A DNA stretch of 64,000 bases from Niallia circulans NBRC 13626. Its GTDB lineage: Bacteria; Bacillota; Bacilli; Bacillales; Cytobacillaceae. Positions 57,390 through 64,000 of the stretch are shown in pieces. The translations under genes were made by a program, and so were the position numbers. Location: contig NZ_BCVE01000002.1 of assembly GCF_001591585.1 (NCBI RefSeq), positions 310,001-374,000 on the forward strand, given 5' to 3'. The first letter of the stretch is position 1. Each line of letters begins with the position of its first letter. The notes beneath the pieces were generated by a model. The model saw only the letters and a program-made list of their open reading frames with translations, did no database searches and was not told where the DNA came from.

Positions 57390-58163
57390 TTATGCATTAC
57401 TTTCTTTTGCTTTAACTGCTTCTTTATTGGAGAAGAGATATCCACCAACTGCAATAGCTACTAGCACGAACCAGAAGATTCCTTTCCATATTTTCGATTC
57501 CGGAAAATGCTCATCTAAGAATCCTACCGATGGATGTGCCAACGTAAATACTGCTAATTTCACCCCAACCCAGCCTACAATTAAAAATGCTGCTGTTTCT
57601 AGAGATGGACGAGAATGAAGTAACTTCACAAACCAGTTTGCAGCAAAACGCATAATGATCAATCCAATTAATCCCCCAAGGAACATAACTAAGAATTGTC
57701 CTCCATCAATGCCGCCTAGCGTAAACCAATTTGTTTTTGGTAATGTAATCGCAAGGGCAACCGCTGCTAACATGGAATCAATCGCAAAAGCAATGTCTGC
57801 TAATTCTACTTTAAAAACAGTCATCCAGAAACCGGATTGTTTCTTCGGCTTCTTGTCTTTATCGTCTTCATTCTTCTTCGCATACTTTCCGTAAATATTA
57901 TGCACTGCAATAAAGAGAAGATAAAGCGCCCCTATCGCTTGTACTTGCCAAACATCCACTAAATAAGAAATCATAAATAAAGTAGCAAAACGGAATACAA
58001 AAGCACCCAATAATCCGTAGAAAAGTGCCTTTTTTTGTTGTTCTACGGGCAAATGCTTAACCATAACAGCCATTACAACCGCATTATCAGCTGCTAGTAA
58101 CCCCTCTAAAACAACAAGAATCAGTAAAACCCACCCATACTCTAGTAACATGCTTGCATCCAA
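57390..58163 (-). CDS. ykoY: TerC-family membrane protein YkoY
   Basis: This 257-residue membrane protein has about eight TM helices. LEGLLAADNAVVMAVMV near 20-36 and LADIAFAIDSMLAAVALA (quoted in part) carry the acidic metal-binding residues of TerC proteins. In B. subtilis YkoY (MeeY) moves Mn2+ outward to load secreted enzymes. TTG start behind AAGGGGGAA. The leader carries the yybP-ykoY Mn2+ riboswitch. Confidence 0.93.
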   Translation of the reverse strand: MDASMLLEYGWVLLILVVLEGLLAADNAVVMAVMVKHLPVEQQKKALFYGLLGAFVFRFATLFMISYLVDVWQVQAIGALYLLFIAVHNIYGKYAKKNEDDKDKKPKKQSGFWMTVFKVELADIAFAIDSMLAAVALAITLPKTNWFTLGGIDGGQFLVMFLGGLIGLIIMRFAANWFVKLLHSRPSLETAAFLIVGWVGVKLAVFTLAHPSVGFLDEHFPESKIWKGIFWFVLVAIAVGGYLFSNKEAVKAKESNA

Positions 58164-58245
58164 TAAAATTTCCCCCTTTAGGTTTTTATTTGTATACTCC
58201 TATTAGCAGGTTTTGCTACGACTTTCGTTATTATGTACAAAAGTG

Positions 58246-58383
58246 CGCAAAAAAAGACCTTTGCCAAATAGGCAAAGGTCTTGCTAAGCACTAATATGCC
58301 AACAAAGCCGATGGCATATGCCATGAACTGACGACTTTGTTTTAGGTATTAAACCTAAAAGCTACTCCCCTTTGAGTAGTATA
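58246..58383 (-). promoter_or_regulatory. yybP-ykoY manganese riboswitch with terminator
   Basis: On the minus strand the hallmark AAAGGGGAGTAGC (about 58373-58361) follows CTACTC, then TTTAGGTTTAATACCTAAA and the GTCGTCAG region, matching the Mn2+ aptamer. The terminator AAGACCTTTGCC/GGCAAAGGTCTT (58254-58282) with T7 is next, before ykoY. In known examples Mn2+ binding prevents the terminator. Confidence 0.93.
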
Positions 58384-58522
58384 CAAATATTAATATGTAT
58401 TAATTATATACAATATTGAACTATTTGCCAATGGTTTTTTGCATATTTTTTAATTTTACTGATATTTTTTTTCTATCTGTATTTCTTTCCCCTTTTTTCT
58501 TAGTCAATCATCATTTTCCTCT

Positions 58523-58996
58523 TTAAGAATGTTTCTTTTTTCTAAAATAAATTAAGCAATATTTAACTACATACCCACTAATGATTCCAGGTATCAAAAA
58601 TACCATGGGCAAAAATACAGGACCTAACAATACTCCAAATAACTTCATTTGCGTCGAATAAAAAACACCTACGGTAACAAAATATGCGCAAAACACAAAT
58701 GGTAAGAAAGCATATTCATTTTCTGATTCCATAACTTCCTTATAGGCATCCCACATTGCGAACATATATAAACACGGATAAAACAATATCCATTGAAAGT
58801 CGATAATTTCAATTGCCTCTTGGATATTGCCACAAAAACTCAGCATAATAGCTAAATTAAAATTACTTTTCGCATTTATAATAAATTCTAAGATAACTAA
58901 TAGTGTTCCTTTCCAATATTTTTTCAATAATAACTGACTAAAACCAGGTAAAGCTATACTCCACATGATTGCTTCAATTCTACTTAGGCCCTTCAT
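58523..58996 (-). CDS. multi-pass membrane protein, unknown function
   Basis: The 157-residue protein starts at ATG 58996 (GGTGAT just upstream); a longer form begins at 59008. About four TM segments are visible. Its N-terminus EAIMWSIALPGFSQLLLKKY resembles a motif common in small Bacillus membrane proteins whose first helix reads similarly. Function unknown. Confidence 0.65.
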   Translation of the reverse strand: MKGLSRIEAIMWSIALPGFSQLLLKKYWKGTLLVILEFIINAKSNFNLAIMLSFCGNIQEAIEIIDFQWILFYPCLYMFAMWDAYKEVMESENEYAFLPFVFCAYFVTVGVFYSTQMKLFGVLLGPVFLPMVFLIPGIISGYVVKYCLIYFRKKKHS

Positions 58997-59142
58997 TGGT
59001 ATCACCATCTATTTTTCTATACCTACTATTACATTTTTAGCGAAATCTTGATATTTTATTCAAAATAAATTGTTATATTTTTACAAAATAAAAAAATGGA
59101 TGAAAATACTGTTTATAGAGATCCATATTTCATATAAACACT

Positions 59143-59167
59143 AAAAAAGAGCCCTAGGGCTCTTTTT
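59143..59167 (-). terminator. terminator of the aap operon
   Basis: GAGCC-CTAG-GGCTC flanked by A6 and T5 (59143-59167) overlaps the last codons of the ATPase gene on the minus strand. Confidence 0.88.
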
Positions 59168-59945
59168 ATAATATCTGAGATAAAAACGCTTTTGTCCGTT
59201 CATGCTTCGGATGATCAAATAGTTCTTCCGGTTTTCCGGTTTCTACAATTTCGCCTTTATCAAAAAGGATGATTCGATCTGCCACTTGTCTTGCAAAACC
59301 CATCTCATGTGTTACCACCAACATGGTCATGCCTGACTCTGCTAGAGTTTTCATAACATCTAATACTTCCTTTACCATTTCAGGATCTAGTGCAGAAGTA
59401 GGTTCATCAAACAGCATAATCTTCGGCTGCATCGCTAATGCTCGTGCAATTGCAACACGTTGCTGTTGTCCACCTGACAATTGTCCTGGATACTTATTTG
59501 CTTGTTCTGGAATACCAACTCTTTCAAGTAATTCTTTCGCAATTTGTTCTGCCTTTGTTTTTTTCCACTTTCTCACCCAAATTGGTGCTAAAGAGATATT
59601 CTTTAGGATAGTCATATGAGGGAATAAATTAAATGATTGAAACACCATTCCCGTTTCTTTCCGAATTTCTTCAATGTTTTTCAAATCATCTGTTAATGCA
59701 ATATTATCAACCGTTATATGCCCCTTTTGAAATTCCTCTAAAGCATTTATCGTACGAATAAAGGTTGACTTACCAGAACCTGATGGTCCTAAAATTACAA
59801 TTACCTCCCCTTGCTTTACCGTAAGATCTACGTCTTTTAATACATGGTGGTCTCCATACCATTTATTCAATTTAGTAACTTTAATAATATCCTCTCTCTC
59901 ATTTAGAGGCGTCGACAATTTATTTACACTAAAGACACTTTCCAT
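59166..59945 (-). CDS. aapP: amino-acid ABC transporter ATPase, AapP-like
   Basis: This 259-residue polar amino-acid ABC ATPase has Walker [10 protein letters not shown] near 53-61, signature LSGGQQQR, Walker [12 protein letters not shown] and switch His in VVTHEMG. It is the last gene of the aapJQMP-like operon and supplies energy to the AapQ/AapM permeases. AAAGGAG precedes the ATG. Confidence 0.93.
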   Translation of the reverse strand: MESVFSVNKLSTPLNEREDIIKVTKLNKWYGDHHVLKDVDLTVKQGEVIVILGPSGSGKSTFIRTINALEEFQKGHITVDNIALTDDLKNIEEIRKETGMVFQSFNLFPHMTILKNISLAPIWVRKWKKTKAEQIAKELLERVGIPEQANKYPGQLSGGQQQRVAIARALAMQPKIMLFDEPTSALDPEMVKEVLDVMKTLAESGMTMLVVTHEMGFARQVADRIILFDKGEIVETGKPEELFDHPKHERTKAFLSQIL

Positions 59946-59961
59946 CCTCTCATTCTCCTTT

Positions 59962-61158
59962 CTATCTCGTCCCTACACCAAGTGATTTTTCTATATGCTT
60001 ACTTACATGCGACATTAAGAAACAGAAGATGAAGTATATAAAAGCAATCACAATATATAACTCCATATATTTACCTAAATATTCCGGATTTGCAGCAATT
60101 TTTTTTCCCATTCCAAGAAAATCTGCTAATCCAATAACCGCAACTAGAGATGTATCTTTAAAGATGGAAATAAATTGACCAACCATAGCTGGGATAACTG
60201 CTTTTAAAGCCTGTGGCAATATGACAAAAATCATTACCTTAAAATTATTTAATCCTAGAGCTTGCGCTGCTTCAAATTGTCCTCTCGGTATTGATTGCAG
60301 GCCTCCACGTATATTTTCTGCTAAATAGGCCGCACTGAATAAAGTGAATGCTATCATTGCCCGGACTACATTATCTAGTTCGATTCCCCCAAGGAACATC
60401 GGCAGCAATAATTGGGCAATAAATAACACCATAATCAGCGGCATTCCTCGGATTAATTCTATATAAAGAATACAGCAATATTTGATTATAGGCAGTTTAC
60501 TTCGTCTCCCCACTGCTAGGAGTAAACCTAATGGGAAAGAACAAATAATTGCAACCGAAGCGATAACAAGCGTTAATAAAAATCCTCCCCAAATATTTGT
60601 TTTTACTGGCTCAAGTACACCAAACCCATTAATAATAGAAAGAGTAATCGGTATATATAAAATCCATAATATTAGGAGGGGGATTTTTAACTTCGGAACA
60701 TATTTTCCGATAAAGTAAAAAAGGAATATCACTGCTGCACTCGTAAATAAATATACTTTTGATTCCATTGCCGTATAAGGAATTACTCCAAATATAACTA
60801 GAAGAATACTAAGACTAATGGCAACATGTCCGATAATCCCTCTCCAAGCTCCCCAAGTAGTACCTAAAAACACTGATAATAACAGAAGAGATATCCACAA
60901 CCTCCATATTTCTTCTATTGGAAATTGTCCGACAAAGAGGAGCCTTAAATTGTCAGTAACAACTCCCCATTCACTTGCCAATAAAAACTTACCTATTCTC
61001 GTAAGCAAAGAAATAGTAACCATTAATGTGACAATCGTTAAAATAGCATTTTTCCAATCCTTAAATAAGTTATTTTTCAGCCATAATTGTAATTTCTTTT
61101 GTTTATTCAATTTTTTCGTTTCCAAAACTGGTTCCGTATTCAGTTGTATATTATCCAT
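59962..61158 (-). CDS. aapM: amino-acid ABC transporter permease, AapM-like
   Basis: This 398-residue permease has about eight TM helices. The coupling-helix region [29 protein letters not shown] (quoted in part) is the EAA loop. The N-terminal half has extra helices, as in AapM and BztC (longer than HisM/GlnP permeases). It is coupled to aapP by a 16-base gap and to aapQ by 8 bases. Confidence 0.9.
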   Translation of the reverse strand: MDNIQLNTEPVLETKKLNKQKKLQLWLKNNLFKDWKNAILTIVTLMVTISLLTRIGKFLLASEWGVVTDNLRLLFVGQFPIEEIWRLWISLLLLSVFLGTTWGAWRGIIGHVAISLSILLVIFGVIPYTAMESKVYLFTSAAVIFLFYFIGKYVPKLKIPLLILWILYIPITLSIINGFGVLEPVKTNIWGGFLLTLVIASVAIICSFPLGLLLAVGRRSKLPIIKYCCILYIELIRGMPLIMVLFIAQLLLPMFLGGIELDNVVRAMIAFTLFSAAYLAENIRGGLQSIPRGQFEAAQALGLNNFKVMIFVILPQALKAVIPAMVGQFISIFKDTSLVAVIGLADFLGMGKKIAANPEYLGKYMELYIVIAFIYFIFCFLMSHVSKHIEKSLGVGTR

Positions 61159-61166
61159 TTACCTCC

Positions 61167-62339
61167 CTACCTTTCTACCAGCTGGAATTTTTTATTAAAA
61201 ATATTCATTAACAGTGATGTAGTTAAGCTAAATAATAAATACACAGAAATAACAATTAATAAAGTTTCTAATGTATGTCCTGTCTGGTTAATAATTGTAT
61301 TTCCGATTCCAACAATATCTTGATATGCTACAGCCATTGCTAAACTTGAGTTTTTTATTAAATTTAAATATTGGCTTGTTAATGGCGGGATAATGATTCT
61401 AATTGCTTGCGGAAAAATAATTAAACGAAGTGCTGTATGACTTTTAAATCCAAGCGCTTTAGCAGCTTCTGTCTGCCCTTTTGGAACCCCCATTATTCCT
61501 GCACGAACAATTTCAGAAATATAGGTTGATGTATAGATTGTTAAGGCAGCTAAAACAGACATAAACCCGATGGATAATGACGTTCCTCCTTCAAATGAAT
61601 TACCATTAAATACAGGAACAGAAAAACCAAGTGGTCCATTTCCTAAAATAATATAGATAATTATCGTTCCAATTACTATTAATCCCACACTTGAAATGAA
61701 CGGATATGTAGACTTACCTGATTCTATCGATACTTTGGTTAATTTTTTGAATAAAATTATGCTTCCTGCGATTAAAAAAATTAGAATGACAAGCCAGATT
61801 AGCGTATTATCCTGTAAGGTAAACCACGGAATAGAGGCACCTCTATTTGAAAAATAAAACGGCCCAACCGATATAGCATCTTGAATTTTCGGCATTGGTA
61901 AAAAAACAGCAAAATTCCAAATGAAAATTTGAACCAATAATGGTGTATTTCTAAAAACTTCAACATATACTGTTGCCACTTTACTGACTAACCAGTTGTT
62001 TGATAATCTCGCAACTCCTACAATGACTCCAATAATAGTTGCAAGGATAATCCCAAAAACGGAAACCTTAAGTGTATTTAATAATCCTACTAATAAAGCA
62101 CGTGTATAAGGATCGTCAGGTGTATAACTAATAATAGATTCTGCTATAGGGAAAGATGCTTTTAAATTTAAGTAGTCTAATCCTAATACTAAACCTATTT
62201 GTTCAAGACCTGATATTACATTTCTCACCATAAAGGCAATTACTATTCCTACAATTAGAACAAAGATAATTTGACTAATTATCGGGACCACTTTTCTATT
62301 TCTCCAAAGAGGAGTCGATGTTGTTTTTTTCATTTCCAC
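61167..62339 (-). CDS. aapQ: amino-acid ABC transporter permease, AapQ-like
   Basis: This 390-residue permease, also longer than HisQ-type permeases because of an inserted soluble region (about 130-230), has the EAA loop SEIVRAGIMGVPKGQTEAAKALGFK (quoted in part). GTG start (62339) with GAGAGGTGAG upstream; an in-frame ATG lies two codons later. It pairs with AapM to form the membrane channel. Confidence 0.9.
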   Translation of the reverse strand: MEMKKTTSTPLWRNRKVVPIISQIIFVLIVGIVIAFMVRNVISGLEQIGLVLGLDYLNLKASFPIAESIISYTPDDPYTRALLVGLLNTLKVSVFGIILATIIGVIVGVARLSNNWLVSKVATVYVEVFRNTPLLVQIFIWNFAVFLPMPKIQDAISVGPFYFSNRGASIPWFTLQDNTLIWLVILIFLIAGSIILFKKLTKVSIESGKSTYPFISSVGLIVIGTIIIYIILGNGPLGFSVPVFNGNSFEGGTSLSIGFMSVLAALTIYTSTYISEIVRAGIMGVPKGQTEAAKALGFKSHTALRLIIFPQAIRIIIPPLTSQYLNLIKNSSLAMAVAYQDIVGIGNTIINQTGHTLETLLIVISVYLLFSLTTSLLMNIFNKKFQLVER

Positions 62340-62365
62340 TATTTCTCACCTCTCACTTAAAAGAA

Positions 62366-62420
62366 TAGGGGGTATCTCAAATAGATTAGACACTTTGGTT
62401 TTTGAGACCCCCCATATTTT
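62366..62420 (-). terminator. intra-operon hairpin between aapJ and aapQ
   Basis: GGGGG and TCTCAAA pair with TTTGAGA and CCCCC across a roughly 20-base loop. On the minus strand only a weak T-run follows, so it probably reduces, but does not stop, transcription into aapQMP, as is common after a binding-protein gene. Confidence 0.65.
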
Positions 62421-62436
62421 TATCTGTTATTACCTA

Positions 62437-63510
62437 TTAACGGAATGGAATAGAGTACAATAATCCCCCATCAGTATATAACGCATTTTGTGCACGCTCT
62501 AATTTGAACACTGTGTCAGGGCCTAAATTTCGCTCGTATATTTCACCATAGTTACCAACTTGTTTAATTACTTGGTAGGCAAAATCATTGGCTAAGCCTA
62601 GCTGTTCTCCTAGATTACCTTCCACTCCTAAAAGACGCTTAATCTCTGGGTTTTCACTAGTTAAGAAATCATCTACGTTTTTAGAGGTAATACCGAATTC
62701 TTCCGCTTGAATGGTTGCATATACAATCCATGATACTGCATCCGCCCATTTTTCGTCTCCATCCTTAACAGCTGGAGCTAGTGGTTCTTTTGATAATGTT
62801 TCTTCTAAAATAATATGAGCATCTGGATCCTGCAAAGTAGACTGGCGAGAAACTAATCCTGATTTATCTGTTGTCCAAGCATCAATAGAACCCTGTTCAT
62901 ATGCAGCAATTACAGCATCTGCATTATCAAATGTTTGTGCTGTATAGTTAACACCAGCTGCTTTCATCTGATCAGCTAAGTTTAATTCGGTTGTTGTTCC
63001 CGTTTCTACTCCAATTGTTTTACCCTCTAAATCTTTCAGTGTTTTGATTCCACTATCCTTTGGAACCATTATTCCCTGCCCATCATAGAAAGTAACTGGA
63101 GCAAAACTTAGCCCCACTTCAGCATCACGGTTTGTTGTCCAAGTTGTATTACGAATTAATACATCTACTTCACCAGATTGAACAGCCGTAAAGCGGTCTG
63201 TAGCTGATAGTGGTCTAAACTCAATTTTGGAAGGATCTCCAAGAACTCCCGCTGCAATTGCTCTTGCAAAATCAACATCAAAACCAGTATTTTTTCCATC
63301 TGAACCTATGTAGCCAAAACCAGGAAGAGCATCATTAACACCTGCTTTTAATGTCCCTCTATCTTTAATGGTTTCAAGTAAACTTTTAGAAGAACTTGTT
63401 TTTGCACCATTAGTACTTTCCCCATCTGATCCTGACTTACTTGAGCAGCCAGCTAAAGCTAGAACAAGCACTAATAAAATACTAAAAGTAAGCGACAAAC
63501 TTTTCTTCAT
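62437..63510 (-). CDS. aapJ: amino-acid ABC transporter binding lipoprotein, AapJ-like
   Basis: The 357-residue precursor has a lipoprotein signal ending LVLALAGC (lipobox LAGC, Cys22). The mature SBP_bac_3 domain matches the AapJ/BztA subfamily: LSATDRFTAVQSGEVDVLIRNTTWT, YDGQGIMV, GTTTELNLAD, ISKEPLGPAV-like LSKEPLAPAV, and GNYGEIYERN (the longer ones quoted in part). It captures polar amino acids such as glutamate or aspartate outside the membrane. First gene of the operon; GGGGGA precedes the ATG. Confidence 0.93.
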   Translation of the reverse strand: MKKSLSLTFSILLVLVLALAGCSSKSGSDGESTNGAKTSSSKSLLETIKDRGTLKAGVNDALPGFGYIGSDGKNTGFDVDFARAIAAGVLGDPSKIEFRPLSATDRFTAVQSGEVDVLIRNTTWTTNRDAEVGLSFAPVTFYDGQGIMVPKDSGIKTLKDLEGKTIGVETGTTTELNLADQMKAAGVNYTAQTFDNADAVIAAYEQGSIDAWTTDKSGLVSRQSTLQDPDAHIILEETLSKEPLAPAVKDGDEKWADAVSWIVYATIQAEEFGITSKNVDDFLTSENPEIKRLLGVEGNLGEQLGLANDFAYQVIKQVGNYGEIYERNLGPDTVFKLERAQNALYTDGGLLYSIPFR

Positions 63511-64000
63511 ACAATATATCCCCCTATATCTTGTTTTTATGATACTAGCAAACTCTAATTAAAAGAATATTCAATCTATTATATTTACAAGAATACTCTT
63601 ATTACATCAAATGTTAGTATCAGTCCTATTAGAAGTTAAAAAGCCAACTCATTTAACAATTGTTTGTTAACTTTTGTAACATCATGTTTTTATTATACCT
63701 ATTTTTATTAGAATTACAAATAGTTTTTTGAAAACTTTTAATTATGAAAATAATTTAAACGTTTTCGTTTTTATTTAGATTTACAAAAACCTTATATATC
63801 AGTAATTCGTATACCGAAAGACTTTCTTTTTTACTCGATACAAAAACCATCCCTCAGCTTTTATATCAGAAAAAAGATCGTATATATCTACGTTCCATCA
63901 AATAAAAATTATTTCAACATAACAAAAAGCTACATTTTGATAATAAACACTTGTTCCTTCTCCCTTCCTCCCCCTTTCATATGTTCGAAAATCTGACATC
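63511..64000 (-). promoter_or_regulatory. upstream region of aapJQMP
   Basis: This very AT-rich region of about 490 bases has no supported ORF. AGTTTTTTGAAAACT (63722-63736) matches the CodY consensus AATTTTCWGAAAATT with about three mismatches, a reasonable but unproven operator for an amino-acid transporter. AACAATTG- and GTTAAC-type words lie near 63655-63675. Confidence 0.4.

Overview
The window reads as chromosomal DNA of an endospore-forming member of the Bacillaceae. It is AT-rich, most genes carry strong AGGAGG-type ribosome binding sites, and GTG and TTG starts are frequent. Products match Bacillus subtilis families closely: PdhABCD, RNase J1 with RpoY, CcpC, DarB/CbpB, KtrC, KtrD, Spo0E, KinD- and KinE-like kinases and spore SASPs. 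The gene content is a rearranged version of the B. subtilis ykr-yku-ykv-mtn neighbourhood. No rRNA, tRNA, intact transposon, prophage or CRISPR array was seen.

Layout. 1-7.3 kb: two small membrane proteins, the pdhABCD operon (minus strand) behind a roughly 600-base leader region, and the lipoprotein YkyA. 7.4-13.3 kb: peptide deformylase, a non-coding stretch with a 23-codon basic ORF and a nested RNA hairpin, rpoY-rnjA, ktrC, the thioredoxin-like ykuV, and a frameshifted MscS channel gene. 13.3-24.3 kb: lysine/peptidoglycan genes dapH and dapL, then ccpC, the c-di-AMP receptor gene cbpB/darB, a tiny zinc ribbon, ykuJ, a glutaredoxin, ykuI, a C39-like peptidase, a PAS-GGDEF-EAL protein and ykyB. 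24.3-37.3 kb: cheV, an MFS transporter, an RDD protein, patA, ykwC, a Ca2+-ATPase, ptsHI and a PilZ protein. 37.3-48.2 kb: ykvS, a glycine-riboswitch-like leader in front of an ACT-domain gene and a UPF0210 gene, ykvI, clpE with CtsR operators, an M3 peptidase, mhqR, kinD and spo0E. 48.2-64 kb: mtnE/mtnU, an ArsR-DUF2087 regulator with a 46-bp perfect palindrome, kinE, ykrP, two tiny basic genes, ktrD, an alpha/beta SASP, ykoY/terC with its yybP-ykoY manganese riboswitch, a membrane protein and an aapJQMP-type amino-acid ABC transporter.

Shared themes. Potassium and c-di-AMP: KtrC, KtrD and DarB are all here. c-di-GMP: a GGDEF-EAL enzyme, a degenerate EAL protein (YkuI) and a PilZ receptor. 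Sporulation control: two phosphorelay-type kinases plus a Spo0E phosphatase. Central carbon: PDH, HPr/EI and CcpC.

Most of the window is ordinary housekeeping sequence. The points most worth a second look are regulatory: the glycine aptamer with terminator in front of the ACT-UPF0210 pair, the 46-bp palindrome over the arsR promoter, the 84-base dyad upstream of ptsH, the nested RNA fold between def and rpoY, and the -1 frameshift at a UUUAAAG heptamer in the MscS gene. All identifications come from reading the sequence and remembered family features. No database search was run.
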